Shown in pieces: positions 33,016 to 45,899 of a stretch of DNA of 64,000 nt. The stretch is taken from the NCBI RefSeq assembly GCF_022682495.2, contig NC_071392.1:73802097-73866096 (forward strand). Reading direction: 5' to 3'. The notes beneath the pieces are model-generated. The model saw nothing but the letters and a program-made list of their open reading frames with translations. It searched no databases and was not told the origin of the DNA. The position numbers and the translations under genes were made by a program. Positions within the stretch are counted from its first letter, which is position 1; each line of letters begins with the position of its first letter. Origin of the DNA: Desmodus rotundus (lineage: Eukaryota > Chordata > Mammalia > Chiroptera > Phyllostomidae).

Positions 33016-36000
33016 AGGGCTCAAACAGTTTTCTGAATTTGAAATGCTCTCAGAGCCGATCAGGATAATTTTGAATATACCAATCACTTCTTAGCAACAG
33101 AGTTTGGTGTCAGGATAGAGGTTTAGATTTGGGAGCTGAATTATAAGAGTTCTTAGTTGTCTGAGAATGTGTTATTCAAGTCCCTTCAATCAAGGGATTA
33201 TATAAAAATGCAAAGTTGTCATAATACAAAAATGTTCACTAATCCATTGGCCTTTGACCTGTGGGACAGTTAGACCAAGTAACAACTGCAGACAACATAC
33301 AGGTTTCAGAGGAAATTAGTTTCATAACTTTTGATTTGATTTTTAAAATAAAGACCCCAGTCGCATGTTTTATTTTGTTTTACTGGTTACCTTGAAAAGT
33401 TGGCTCCCACTTTAAGTAGATCCACATATAAGGGCCTTCTTTAGGGCCAGGGACCTTCAGTTAATGAGGGCTTCTTAGTGCCATTTTCTCAATCCTTACC
33501 TGCCCAATGGGACACTGGCTTAAGGTATCTACTTTAAGGCATCACACCATCCCAGATTCCTAATTTTATTTTTATATCATATTCTTAAAATAATTATATG
33601 ATTTACATATTTTAGGCAATCAATTTACCATAATTCTCATTTCTGTGTCTTTCAATCCAGGATTTAAAAATGGAACTGACTGGTCACATCCGAGGTGATT
33701 TTGTGGTCAAAGACATTTGTCAAATGTCTACTATTTCTTGCCATATTACCGTTATAATTTAACATTTTCTCCTTTTATTCCTTGTTTCCTGTTTTTTATA
33801 TCTAATTCTGTTTCAAAATAAAGAAAAGTTCTTTAAAACATGTTATTTATTTTGCATCCTGTAGTCTTGGGGGAAAAAATAGGGGCAAACTAGAATCCAT
33901 TACGACCACAGACCAGTCTTTGTTATCTATGGCAAGGCAGAAATAGCCTTCTCTGGGATACAGCAAATCTGAGGTCTGAATTTTGGATCAGCATCTTGCT
34001 TTGACAAAAAAAAAAAAATTAAATAGGAAACACCTGTTTCACAGAGGAAAAAAATGTGACTCCCTTGTTCAGTTTCAAAGGAGAAAGGCAAGTATGCACT
34101 TCATATACCAAGGGAAAAATTCTCCCACCCCATCCCTCACTTCGGTGCTACCCAAACCAATGCATCTACTCAGGCTATAAATTAAAAAGTTACTTTCATT
34201 GCATTTTTGTTCAACTATTTCTCTTTTGTCCTCAGATATTTCCTATTCATTCATTCATTTATTCATTCATTCCTCAAATATTCAGTGAGCACCTATTACA
34301 TGCCATTCTGCTCAAAGCTAGAGACACAATAAAACAGACTTGGTTGAAGAAGCTTAGCTTCTCCATCCAAAAGTAAATAAATAATACATGTAAAATATTT
34401 AATACAGAGTTAGGTAGTACTTGGATAATAACTGCTATTATTATATCATTTCATTAGCATATGGTCATTCTATTAATGAACTAACTGTAAGGCAAATCAA
34501 GAACTCATCACTAAGTGCATTTGTATTCAGAAAGTTTCCTTCCTTGAGAGAAAAAAAGACAGAAATCACTGAGAAAAAAATATAGATAATAGTTATAATG
34601 TTACAGTAGATAAAGTTGTTCAACATTTCAGAGATCAATTTAGAACATAGTCACATCTGGCTACAGATCTCACCTCCATTTCAGAATACCACCTCGAAAT
34701 CTCACCTCCAAAATACCACCTAGACCTGATAAAATACCATTCCATAAATTCCAATGGGCCCGATTTAGCCTTAAAACCTGCTATGAATTCAATGAAGGAA
34801 GTGTGAGAACCAAGTGAGATTATTTCAAGAATGAATTAAAACATTTTGCTACCAAAGGTACACACAGCTAAAATACAATTTGAATTATAAGAAAGTCAAA
34901 ATAATTTTAAAGAGGAAAAAATTAAAAATAACATGCAATATTGTTCAACTTGCTACCATAGTATCTGGAAACACTGTAACTGTCACAGCAATGCTCTTGA
35001 CATTTTCTGGTCTGTTAACTGACAAACATTTTTCTTATATATGAAAAAAAAATGTTTATGCTCTTGGCTATAAAATGTAGGCTTGTATCTTCTAAACATA
35101 TAAAATATTTCAGCTAAGTAAAGTCTATGCAAATTTCAGCAAGGTTTCCTCTGGGTCTGTTAAACACAGGTCTGAACTTTCAGAAAGATCTTGTAATAGG
35201 CTAACATTTCTGAAAACTTCAGAAATAATTTTTTAATATTAAATGTATAACTAATAGAGAAATTTAATGTGATAAGAATTTAATAGGCAAGGGGATTTTT
35301 ATGTTTAAGTCATCAATGGTACTACCTGTTATGTTAAAGAAAATCACTGACTCAAATTACAGGGGATGTTGGGTCAAGTGATGTTTATGTTTTTATCACC
35401 CATTTTTAAAAGGGAAGTTTAGTCAGTAAATTAATAAGATGGAAACATTTTTAGGAAACAGTATTTAACCCATCCAAAAGAAGAAAAACTATTTGGAGGA
35501 ATCTAAGCATGCCCATTTCCATATACATACATGTGAAACATTGTATAAAACTAATTATAAATCAATTTTTTAGCCATTCATTAAAGCAGGTCCATAGAAA
35601 TCTCTAACTGAAATATTCCAAGCAATTCCTTTTAGGCATTGTTTGAAGTATTACAGATGTTTGAAAATAATGAAATGAAATTCTAAAATACTCACAATAA
35701 AGACTTTTTTACTAATTTCAACTGAGTTCTTGAGAAACAACTTTGTTTGCAGTTTATGTAAGACAGAACCAGGGGAACAGATGAGAAGAATCTACTTCCA
35801 AAGTCAGAATTGGGAGATAATGAATTAATGGGTAATTTATTTTTTTTATAAGACAAACCAGGTATAAGACTTTTAAAGTAGTTGGGCAGAGAGATTCTAT
35901 TTACATTCATCTAGAATCGTTGTACTTATTCCCAAGAAGAATTAAATAGGATAAGATAGGTCATTTTCCCCACCTGGCTAGTTCCAAGGTGCCCCTCTCT

Positions 36001-37244
36001 GACAAGTAACAGGAGAAAAGCCAGGAAGAACTCCTGCCTGTTATTATCTTGCCTGTTACTATTGCAGTAATTTCTAGAGAGTGAGGATTAGTTCTTTTTC
36101 CTCCTCCAACTAACTACACCTTGTACAGTGCTGTGCACATCGTAGAAATTCCTCAAAAGTTCAGTGAACTCCACTGAAACTAAGATTATTCACTAATCTT
36201 AGATTCTTCAGTGTCAACCCATAACAATAAAATTAGACTAGAGCACTGAATTCTGAACTAATTCAGTAAGAGTCATAAATTATGAAGTCCTTCCACTAAT
36301 ATATGGTTAAGTACAGGTACCTAATTTTAAAAATGACTTAATTATTAAAGGACAAAAATAACACAAATGTCACAGAATTTCCAAAGGAGCTTTATAATTT
36401 GTATAAGTTGTTGGATTAGGCTTATCAAATTTAATATGAACAGCTTTCATCAAATTTGGATTTAATGAATGCAGTTGTACAATGGGAAAATTCAATATAC
36501 TACAAACAGCCCAACTCTTAATTCATTCCACAGATATGATTTACCCCTAATAGCCAGAAGCATTACTTCTAATAGCTCATGTTATGGCAGAATGAATTAT
36601 GTTGTATTCATTCTACCTCTAGGAAGAAAGCTAACATCCATAATAGTAGCATTCAACTGTGTGTTATAAAGCACAACCCAGCAAAACCTTTATAACATAA
36701 AATGTGAAGATATTTAAAACATAAATTTAGTAGGTTGTAGATCAGAGACTTCTCTCTTCCCACTAAACAGTTATAATTTTTATTCAAATCTTTCAAATTC
36801 TAGTACCTGAGATCAGCTATAAAACTTACCCAAGGACTGGAAAAATGTGTCAACCTCTGTTGTATACTCCTGAGACTCAACTCACTGTTTCTATAAGCAT
36901 GTATGTGCACAGACAATGGACACTTCTACAAAGAACAAATTTATTGTGCTTTAACATGGAGGATGTGTCTGCATTGGAGAATGGAATGGACTACCACATT
37001 TCTTCCTCCTCAGTAATGTGTCCCACACAGAAAAGCTTGAGTTGAGACTACTGTGAGTTCTAGCTCTCCTTTTTAATATTTCACTCCTGAGAAAATCCCC
37101 CATTATATATAAACAATTTCTAAAATATTTTCAATCTAAAAAGAATCCCAGATTTACCTGGAAAAATGAATGATTGCATATTATTGACAGCTTGACAGAA
37201 GGTATACACGAATGTGAGCAGAGGGTAAAAATCGCAGCATCATT
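33016..37244. other. Long stretch without genes
   Basis: This is mostly AT-rich sequence without recognised repeats. Exceptions are an (ATTC)n run plus an old interspersed repeat at about 34240-34380, and an L2-like piece near 36090-36180. The 106-codon frame at 34056-34376 runs into that repeat and is not supported. Confidence 0.45.
34240..34380 (+). repeat. Old interspersed repeat with (ATTC)n
   Basis: 'cattcattcatttattcattcattcctcaaatattcagtgagcacctattacatgccattctgctcaaagctagagacac' repeats the motif seen at 11.19 kb and 44.35 kb. Confidence 0.55.
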
Positions 37245-37262
37245 ATAATGCAGAGGTTTCAA
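37245..37262 (+). repeat. Left TSD of the young L1
   Basis: ataatgcagaggtttcaa is repeated without mismatch at 38991-39008. Confidence 0.92.
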
Positions 37263-37263
37263 A

Positions 37264-38718
37264 GAAATTAAGGAAGATACAAACAAATGGAAGCATGTAC
37301 CATGTTCATGGATTGGAAGAATCAACATTATCAAAATGGCCATACTACCCAAAGCAATTTATAGATTCAATGCAATCCCTATTAGAGTACCCATGACATA
37401 TTTCACAGATATAGAACAAACATTGCAGAAATTCATATGGAACCATAAACGACCTCGAATAGCTGCAGCAATTTTGAGAAAGAAAAACAAAGCAGGAGGG
37501 ATCACAATACCTGATATCAAACTGTATTACAAGGCCACTGTAATCAAAACAGCCTGGTACTGGCATAAAAACAGGCACATAGACCAATGGAACAGAATAG
37601 AGAGCCCAGAAATAAACTCAAGTCTATACGATCAATTAATATTTGACAAAGGAGGCAGGAGCATAAAATGGAGCAAAAACAGCCTCTTCAACAGATGGTG
37701 TTGGGAGATCTGGACAGCTACGTGCAAAAAAATGAAACTCGATCACCAACTTACGCCATACACGAAAATAAACTCAAGATGGATAAAAGACTTAAATATA
37801 AGCCGTAACACCATAAAAGTCCTTGAGGAAAACATTGGCAGGAAAATCTCAGACATTCCACGCAGCAACATCCTCACAGACACATCCCCTAAAGCAAGGG
37901 ACATAAAGGAAAGAATAAACAAATGGGACCTCATCAAAATAAAAAGCTTCTGCATGGCTAAAGAAAACAGCACCAAATTACAAAGAGTACCAACAGTATG
38001 GGAAAACATATTTGCCAACGATACCTCAGACAAGGGCCTGATCTCCAAAATATATAAAGAATTCACTCGACTCCACTCCAGGAAGACAAACAACCCAATT
38101 AAAAAATGGGCAAAGGACTTGAACAGACACTTCTCCAAGGAAGACATACAGAGAGCCCAGAGACATATGAAAAGATGCTCAGCATCACTAGCCATCAGAG
38201 AGATGCAAATTAAAACCACAATGAGGTATCATCTCACACCAGTCAGAATGGCCAACATAAACAAATCCACAAACAAATGTTGGAGAGGATGTGGAGAAAG
38301 GGGAACCCTTGTGCACTGTTGGTGGGAATGCAGACTGGTGAGGCCACTGTGGAAAACAATATGGAATTTCCTCAGAAAACTAAAAATGGAACTGCCCTTT
38401 GACCCAGTAATTCCGCTGCTGGGATTATACCCTAAGAACACTGAAACACCAATCCAAAAGAATCTGTGCACCCCAATGTTCATAGCAGCACAATTTACAA
38501 TAGCCAAGTACTGGAAGCAACCGAAGTGCCCATCAGCAAACGAGTGGATCCAAAAACTATGGTATATTTACACAATGGAATTCTACGCAGCAGAGAGAAA
38601 GAAGGAGCTTATACCCTTTGCAACAGCATGGATGAAACTGGAGAGCATTATGCTAAGTGAAATAAGCCAGGAAGTGAGGGACAAGTACCATATGATCTCA
38701 CCTTTAACTGGAACATAA
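37264..38718 (+). pseudogene. L1 ORF2 C-terminal half (5'-truncated, open frame)
   Basis: About 484 codons are open from the insertion border, and an internal Met at 37336 gives a 460-codon frame. The sequence covers the end of the reverse-transcriptase/thumb region and the C-terminal domain. A Cys-rich knuckle reads [18 protein letters not shown], pattern CX3CX7HX4C, with all four ligands intact. The frame ends in [10 protein letters not shown] and a stop. Endonuclease and the FADD active-site box are missing, so it cannot act as a transposase-like enzyme by itself. It has no promoter of its own, so I class it as a truncated copy rather than a gene. Confidence 0.88.
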
Positions 38719-38790
38719 GCAATAGAAGAAAAAAGCAAACAAAATATAACCAGAGACATTGAAGTTAAGAACAATCTAACAATAGCCAGG

Positions 38791-38830
38791 GCGGGGGTGG
38801 GGGGGTGGGGGCGGGGATAGTGGGAAGAGG
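38791..38830 (+). other. G-rich tract, potential G-quadruplex, in the L1 3' UTR
   Basis: At least four runs of three or more G lie within 40 bases (gggcgggggtgggggggtggg…). A polypurine G-rich tract is a known feature of mammalian L1 3' UTRs and can form a G-quadruplex. Confidence 0.6.
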
Positions 38831-38990
38831 GTATTACAGGAACTACTATAAAGGACACATGGACAAAACCAAGGGGGAGGGTGGAGAGGGGGGAGGGAGG
38901 TGGGTTCACCTGGGGTGGGGTAGAGGGATGGGGAGAAAAGGCATACAACTGTAATTGCATAACAATAAAAAAAATTAAAAAAAAAAATAA

Positions 38991-39008
38991 ATAATGCAGA
39001 GGTTTCAA
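38991..39008 (+). repeat. Right TSD of the young L1
   Basis: This is a perfect copy of 37245-37262. Confidence 0.92.
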
Positions 39009-39150
39009 GGTCAATCAGAACTACAAGTTCAAATCTCAGTTCTGATAAAAACTACATGATCTCACACAGCTTAATCACTCTAAGTCTTGATTCTTTCATG
39101 TGTACAGTGGGGATAAAAATAGGACTGTTGTAGAACTTGGAGTTATACAC
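39009..39150 (-). repeat. MIR-like fragment cut by the young L1
   Basis: 'ttcaaatctcagttctgataaaaactacatgatctcacacagcttaatcactctaagtcttgattctttcatgtgtacagtgggg' is an antisense MIR pattern. Its other end probably lies before 37245. Confidence 0.6.
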
Positions 39151-39942
39151 ACACACCCCATATAGGTTAATTCTCCAGCACGATCCCACAGATTAGGCAG
39201 CCTATGAACTGTAGCTATACATGCATTGTAATGTGTGGACATCTCCACAGTCCCACTTCCCACATTATATAACCATTATCTGCTCATGTTCTCTCCTCCT
39301 CCCTACATTATGGGCCATTACAGGCAAGAGCTAGGTCATATTCAAGTCTGTAACCTCAGGATGCACCACACGCCTGGCATATAATAGAAGCCAGTCAGCT
39401 GCTACTTACATTTTATCAAGTAAATCAAACATAAAATGAAGAGTGTTCATTCTTAACCTATTAATTTTCTCCCTGCTTTTGTTGAACTTGTGTAGGTGAA
39501 AACTTACTTAGCTGTGACAATCAGCTATAGGTTTTCAACTTCAAGTCCGAAACTTCAAATTCCCCCATTGTTTTACCCTCTTTGGGTTCATCTGGGTACC
39601 TTTACAAAAATTTGACTTGCTTTGCTATTAAAAATAATAATAGAGTTGTGGGTACTGAATACCAGATGATTTTCTTTTTCGATCCAAAACACAATGAGTA
39701 CCCTGGATAAAAAACTTAAATCACCGATTTCTGCCTAGTGCCAAGATTCCTGTTTATAATTCTTTGTTAAAGAGAAAGAAAGAAAATAGTTTTGACAGGT
39801 TGTAAACCCAGAAAAAAGTTATAGATTAGACTTTGTACTATTCACTCAATCTCATTTCCTTTTGCAAAAAGAGATCCTAATTTTTAACAACTTGCCAAGA
39901 TTATAGCATTACAGCAGCCTGTTGGTGAATTGCTGAAATCAG

Positions 39943-39943
39943 G

Positions 39944-39977
<34 letters not shown>

Positions 39978-40090
39978 GTCTCTCACTCTCTCTCTCTCTC
40001 TCTTCCCCTCTCCCCCCTCTTTCTCTCCCTCTCTCTCTCCCCCTTTCCTCCTCCCCTCCCTCCCTCTTTTTCCCCTCATCTCTCTCCAAC
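39943..40090 (+). repeat. (CT)n-rich microsatellite
   Basis: This is an almost pure pyrimidine tract with runs of CT and CCCT. The long opposite-strand frames rich in Arg, Glu and Gly are translations of this tract and are not genes. Confidence 0.9.
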
Positions 40091-40394
40091 TTCTCCTTCC
40101 CCTTCTTCCCTGTCTCTCCTCCAAATTGGTGGCCCAATCCCAGTCAGAAATACAGACAACAACTTCAGTTTCCTCTATACAACACGCACCAAAAACACAA
40201 AGTAGTACCAAAGTGTTTCCAAAACCTTTAATTTGAACCTTTAGTGAAGAGCCACAAGCCCTTTCCTCAACTTGCCTTTCCAAATAAATAAACCATGGAA
40301 AAAAATCCCACCCCACATTCATACCACTCTCCTTCTGAAATATTTTTTTAATTTTATATAACTAGGCCCACATACCCAGAGGTTTGAATATTTC

Positions 40395-40525
40395 CTACGC
40401 ACTGCCTTTTAAATCAGCTAGCAACCTGCAGAACCTTTACATTCCCTGCAGAGGTCCCAGAAACCTGAATGCCCTGTAGGGGATTCTGATGTGCACTCAA
40501 GGTTGAGAACCTCTGCTCCAGCTCT
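40395..40525 (+). repeat. MER5A-like hAT MITE fragment
   Basis: 'atcagctagcaacctgcagaacctttacattccctgcagagg … ggggattctgatgtgcactcaaggttgagaacctctg' shows the 3' half and terminal motif of MER5A-type elements. Confidence 0.65.
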
Positions 40526-40979
40526 TCACCAGGAGCACAGTCAGGCACATTTTCTTCATGGCTCTTCCTCATTGCACACATGCTGAAGACTTCCAATCAC
40601 TGATCCCAGGACCAAGAATTGAATGACTTAGTGTTTAATCATAACTCTGAATGGAGTCACATTTCCATTTCATAGTAACCAATATGTGGGTGAATAAAGA
40701 TTTGTGTCTTGAATTTTGAAATACATCTCTATGCATTTAAATTTTTTATGTGTAACACACACATCCACACACACCAAAGCAATTTAAAGGAAACCCCAAA
40801 GGGAAAAGGCAAAATATCTATCTTTAGTGGAAAAGGCACTGAAGAGTGTCCAGTAGCCCCACCTACATGAAATCCAAGCCTCAGCTCACACTCTCTACCT
40901 TTAACAATAAGAAAATCAGAAGTGAGCGTATGGATGGTTCAATGCAATTAACAACAACAATGATGATAACACATAATTA

Positions 40980-41180
40980 ACATTTATTTCCTCCTTACTA
41001 ACATAGGCACTCTGTCAAATAAGCTACCACATAAATTATATAATCCTCACAATTTCCATTTCAAAGATAGGGAAACTGAGTCACAGTGATCTTAAGTGAC
41101 ATGGCCAAGGTCTTAGAGATCTTAAGTGAAAGAGCTGGAACTCCAGCTTGGGTTAAGTCTGACCGGAGCCCACAAACTCT
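40980..41180 (+). repeat. MIR SINE fragment
   Basis: 'aattaacatttatttcctcc … atcctcacaatttccatttcaaagatagggaaactgagtcacagtgatcttaagtgacatggccaaggt' is a MIR core. Confidence 0.75.
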
Positions 41181-41381
41181 AACTACTTGTCTGTGTTGGT
41201 TTCCAGCCCATCAGATTTGGTAGACAGTGAGGAAAAAAACATGTGTTCTCATAATTTATTCACTGTGAGTTATCCAAAAACCGCTCCCATGAACTAGGAC
41301 TCTACAGTTCGGATGTGAAGTTTGTCGGTACCTTGAATGTCTCACAAACCTATTTAAGGGCTCGTTTTCTTCCTCCTACAG

Positions 41382-41443
41382 GAGAAAGATTACAAAATGG
41401 AACCTGAGGACATCAGGGCACAAGGCAAGCTTCACCGATCACT
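41382..41443 (+). other. Exon-like 62-base segment (candidate)
   Basis: The upstream border is a good 3' splice site: a pyrimidine-rich run ctcgttttcttcctcctacag ending at 41381. The downstream border is a canonical 5' splice site, act|gtaagt, at 41444. In frame one the segment has no stop and contains an ATG in a reasonable context at 41396. A second frame is also open; the third has a stop. I do not recognise the peptide and no other exon of a gene is seen nearby. It could be an exon of a non-coding RNA or a chance match, and it is not inside a repeat I recognise. Confidence 0.25.
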
Positions 41444-42239
41444 GTAAGTCACAGTAGTCACACCGGTATGTTACCTTCTTGACTAATGGAGCCAGTAATG
41501 CCAGCAACAACATCAGAAGGGAAACACTAGTGAGCAAACTGCCTGGTCATCAAGTCTAAATAGACTTATTGCTTGAGAAATAACCCGAGATATATTCTTC
41601 AAAATATTCAGTGACTCCAGAAAAACAAATTTAAGTTTCAGCTTTGGAATCAATTGCTTGTTTTAACGTTACCAGACCATCTAAAGAGAATTGTCAACCC
41701 CCCCATTAGCACCCCTCATTGCAAGTGCTTCATCACCATTATTCTTTCCCTTTGTCTGCACTAAATCTCTGTAGCCCGTGGAAAGCCTGTGTCAGAGCGG
41801 ACCAGGATTGGGGCACTGGGCAGAAATGTGTGGAAAAAAAGAATAATGTGAGTTCTTAACTTTAGGCTCTTACCATCAGCAGTTCCAAAGAGGACCAAAG
41901 TCAGAGTGGCTGGAGAGGTTGAGTGGCCTCTGGTAAACACACCTCACAAAATCCCTTAGATTCCAGGCCACAACTGGGGACAGCTTGCCACTCATACTGG
42001 AAGCTCAGGTTCCCTCACAGGCCTGTAAATAAATGTTCAGATGCGTCCTCACCTAGCCGCACTCTGCTTGCTGCTGGGCTGCTCTGCACCTTGAGGACGA
42101 CATACTCCTCGTCACACTTACTCTCTGGTAGAGTCATGGTTTGCCAACAACAAAGTTGGACTAATTTAGGTACACTCAGAAACATATTGCATTGCTAATA
42201 AAAATTCAATATTCAATCAAGCCTATGTAGTAGTGACCT

Positions 42240-42440
42240 CACTTTATTTCAGGTTTTCTCAGTCTGGGCACAGTTCAGATTGGATAATTTTTTGTTGTTC
42301 TGCACAGAGTAGGATGCTTAGTAGCATCACTAGATGCCAATAGCAAACCCCCTCCCAACTTGTGAAAACCAAAAAAAAAAAAAATGTCTCCAGACACTGC
42401 CAGTGTCCCTGGAGAGCAAATAATTGCTAGTTGAGAATCT
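42240..42440 (+). repeat. hAT-Charlie type MITE fragment
   Basis: 'gcacagagtaggatgcttagtagcatcactagatgccaatagcaaacccc … aatgtctccagacactgccagtgtccctggagagcaaataattgctagttgagaatct' matches a common short hAT-Charlie repeat; I am unsure of the subfamily. It contains an A13 run near 42372-42384. Confidence 0.65.
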
Positions 42441-44329
42441 AGTTGCTCTATTTACTCTAGTTGCTCAATTTGTCCCATAACAATGGTCTTTAAAAGGCAA
42501 ATGTAATTCTTCCGGACTACAATGCAACTACTTTAAAGATATTTCATATTCCACATTACTGTGAGTCCCTGGGATTCTGACTCATTTGGACATCAAGTGC
42601 CCTGCCTTTCTCACTCTGGTGTTGTTATTGTATTAAATGTCCTTAGATGAAGGGTCAGGACCTGCCTGGTTTCCATCTCTTCATCTTCCTTTTCCAAACA
42701 CCTGTAACCCTTGAACTCTACCCGGCTTTACCTCTAACTTCATCTCTCAAGGACTGATCTTGATTTGGCAACATTAATGTTCTCATAATCAATGCCTGGT
42801 TACTCCTGCTGTTTGTCATTAAACATCCTTGTGACCTAGGCATGTGCCCTGAACAGCAAACAAAGTCTCCACTTACCACTTCATGTTGACAACTTGTCTA
42901 TATTGTTCCTATACTTTATAATCAGTTTCAGAAGCCTTGATTCTATAGGATCATGACCCTGAAATTTTCTGACCAATCCTGACTCAGAGTTTGTGACTGC
43001 ATACTGATTGAATTGTTAGCCCAATACCATTTGTCTGCTCCTTGCAATTCCAAATATCACCTCCTTTGGACGAGCTATCACTGAACTTCCACAACCAGCC
43101 AACAGATACTGATTAGCCATTGATACACCTACAAGGTGCCAGTGACTGTGTTAGCTGCTTCCACCTGCCATTCAGCAACACCTCTGGATACCACCCTCAG
43201 CTTGTCAGTCTCATTCTGCAACCCTTCTCCTTGCTAGCACCCATTCTACCCACACAGCTGGGGGGTTCCAAATCCAGATTTTTGCTCATGATGTTGTAGA
43301 TACCTTAGGTAGTATATGGCACTCAGACCTAGAGTATACATTATAATTAATATCCAATTAGCTCTTCTAGATAGCCTACCCAAAGTTGACCTAAACCTTA
43401 AGCCAGAATATAGCTTTTCTAGTTGTGTTACCCAAAAGGAGGTAAGGATGAGAAACCCAACAGAAACAGGATCTCCAATGCTCCTTCACAATAAATGTAA
43501 TATTTGAATACATTTTCCTTTTTACTCCCACATATTTTTCTCAGAAAATGAAAGACTGTTGCAATTCCCATTCCCATCAAAACACTTAATTGCATCAATT
43601 TCTCTACTTCATCTTCTTTCTTCTTCATAACTCCAGTGAATATAAAATTTAAGTATAGATAACTCAGGAAGAAATCAGAAAGATTTTAAGTGTCAAAATC
43701 CACCAAGTAGTTAATTTTATCTTCAGCATCTTCATGGACTATAATATGCTCCTGTTAGAGGGCACCTTTAAACGTCACTCTTTCCAGTCCTCCGTCCTCA
43801 TGGAGAGCTGCATCCACACTGTTCCAGTCAGGCATACAGACACTGCCTAGGCTATAGCGCTACCCAACAATTAACAATTACATGAGAGCTTCAAAAAAAC
43901 AAGACCCAGTCAGGTGCAGCAAATACTTTCAGAACTTCCCAGAAGTTGTGAAAGAATCCTCAGTACTAGTTGACTTATTGTACCAGCCTGCAGCATGGTC
44001 TGGTTGAGTACCCAAACCATAGAGTGGGGAAATACACTCCAAATGAGGCACTGTGATGGACAGAAAGATACGTCTCAATGACATAATCCAATTCACATGC
44101 AGAGCCAATTGTTCCCAAGGATAAGCAGTGCTTTTCAAATTGTAGATCATAATGCAGGGGACTGGAAAGAATGACCTATTAAGGTTCTCTCTCCAGTGAA
44201 TGTACTTAATTTAGTACATGTTGGTTGCATTTTTTTTTATGGAATTGAATAGAAAGTTTCAGAAAGCACTGCAAGCATATAGTATGTGTAAGAATGTTCA
44301 ATGAAACTTCTTTCCTAGATAGATGATTT
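42441..44329. other. Unassigned DNA
   Basis: No gene is supported. A weak exon-like segment at about 43372-43441 (acceptor cttctag, donor gag|gtaagg) lies in a 63-codon open frame, but the acceptor is poor. Confidence 0.4.
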
Positions 44330-44465
44330 ATTGATTGATAGAGATATTCCACAACTATTTATTGAGCACCTACCACACACCAGATGCTTTTCTAGATGCT
44401 TAGATACATCAGTGACTACAGCACATACAAATCCCTGCACTCATGATGCTCACATCTAGTAAACT
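44330..44465 (+). repeat. Old interspersed repeat fragment
   Basis: 'ccacaactatttattgagcacctaccacacaccagatgcttttctagatgcttagatacatcagtgactacagcac' is the same motif as at 11.2 and 34.2 kb. Confidence 0.55.
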
Positions 44466-44695
44466 AGAATGAAAAGTAAAATGCATTTCTTAGTGTGCCA
44501 TACATTTTTTTCAAGTTTGAAAACTACTGTGTATTATATGGAGACACCCAAGCATTCTCTCCAGTACCCCAACAAGGGCATATCCACCCAATAACTGCCC
44601 TACCTCATCAGGAAGCCCTAGTCAGGGGCGAAGTGGAAAGAACAGTCCAAGTCATCCCCTTTCTCTGCTTCCAAGACTGCCTTCAATGGCTTCTT

Positions 44696-45017
44696 TTTTT
44701 TTTTTTAATTTTTATTGTTATTCAATTACAGTTGCACGCCTTTTCTCCCCATCCCTCCACCCCACCCCAGCTGAACCCACCTCCCTCCCCCACCTCCACC
44801 CTCCCCCCTGGTTTTGTCCATGTGTCCTTTATAGTAGTTCCTGTAATCCCCTCTTCCCACTGTCCCCCACCCCCGCTATTGTTAGATTGTTCTTAACTTC
44901 AATGTCTCTGGTTATATTTTGTTTGCTTTTTTCTTCTATTGATTATGTTCCAGTTAAAGGCGAGATCATATGGTATTTGTCCCTCACCGCCTGGCTTATT
45001 TCACTTAGCATAAAAGC
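44696..45017 (-). mobile_element. 5'-truncated L1 3' end, minus strand
   Basis: A poly-T start is followed by the reverse complement of the L1 3' UTR and the last part of ORF2. It is very close in sequence to the 3' end at 38.65-38.99 kb. A perfect 10-bp TSD, atggcttctt, lies at 44686-44695 and 45018-45027. It is a recent insertion. The opposite-strand frames of 133-138 codons here are chance readings of the 3' UTR. Confidence 0.88.
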
Positions 45018-45374
45018 ATGGCTTCTTGAAGCCATATTCTCTTTGCTCTATTTTGCATCTTTCCCTTTAATTGTTTCTCTTTCCTACAGTTCTGATGGGT
45101 GAAATTGTTGAAGGGGAAGGAAAACAGCAAAGTAAATCAGCTCTTAGTGGTTATTCCCTGGTACTATAACAGATGGAGAAGTTTCACTTTAATTTTTAAT
45201 AAATATTCACTGCTAGTAACAGGCAAACCATTGAAATTGTAATAACCTATTCTCTTAGGCCAGTTAAACACCAATTCTACATATATTCTCCCTAAATTTC
45301 TTCAGAGATATCCTAATAGATACTAACTAATGTCCAGTTCAATACTCCTCAACATAATTATTTGCACATTTAAT

Positions 45375-45575
45375 TTGTAGTAGCTCACATTTAGTGTGTC
45401 TGTAGCATGAAACTGACACTGTGCTATGTACTTTACCTCTCATCTTCCCGACAACCCTGTGAAGGAGAAATTATTATCTGCATTTTGTTAAAGGAGACAT
45501 TAAAGCTTATAGAGGTTAAATAATTTGTCCATGATCATTTGGCTAGTAAGTGGCAGAGCTGAAATTCTAACAAAT
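45375..45575 (+). repeat. MIR SINE fragment
   Basis: 'gctatgtactttacctctcatcttcccgacaaccctgtgaagg … tggctagtaagtggcagagctgaaattc' is a MIR. Confidence 0.8.
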
Positions 45576-45899
45576 GCAATGTAGCGCCACAAAATGACTG
45601 ATCCTACCCCCATTAAGGGCAAAAGGTTCATTATGTATGAACAATGATTAATTCTTAGAAAATTACTTTACAAGCTTATGCTGCCCCTTGTTTGCTCTTA
45701 ACCACTCTTTAATATTTTAATGGCCATTGAGGAAGACTCTAAATAATCCATTAGATTAGAACTGAAGTGTCAACATAAGCACTTTCTCCTACCTTTGCTG
45801 CAATGAGTTTAAATATCTGGTTGCTCAAAACATTTTGATATGTCTTGCACTAAACCTTTTTAATATTGGTAAGGTTAGTAGGAGGATAAGGGGACAGAC

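Larger units (their letters stand above)
37263..38990 (+). mobile_element. Young 5'-truncated L1
   Basis: This is a 1.73-kb L1 3' portion starting inside the reverse-transcriptase region of ORF2, with a G-rich 3' UTR and an A-rich tail. A perfect 18-bp TSD flanks it. The reading frame is uninterrupted to the ORF2 stop. Together these make it one of the youngest insertions in the window. It split an old MIR-like repeat that continues at 39009. It is the best local reference for the ORF2 C terminus of the active lineage. Confidence 0.93.

Noticed and set aside
39901..40322. Arg/Glu/Gly-rich frames on the minus strand
   Set aside because: They are the translation of the (CT)n microsatellite.
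43372..43441. Possible exon (cttctag … gag|gtaagg) in a 63-codon open frame
   Set aside because: The acceptor has a poor pyrimidine tract and nothing else supports a gene, so it is weaker than the candidate at 41.38 kb.
44495..45102. 133- and 138-codon frames
   Set aside because: They are chance readings through the reverse complement of an L1 3' UTR.
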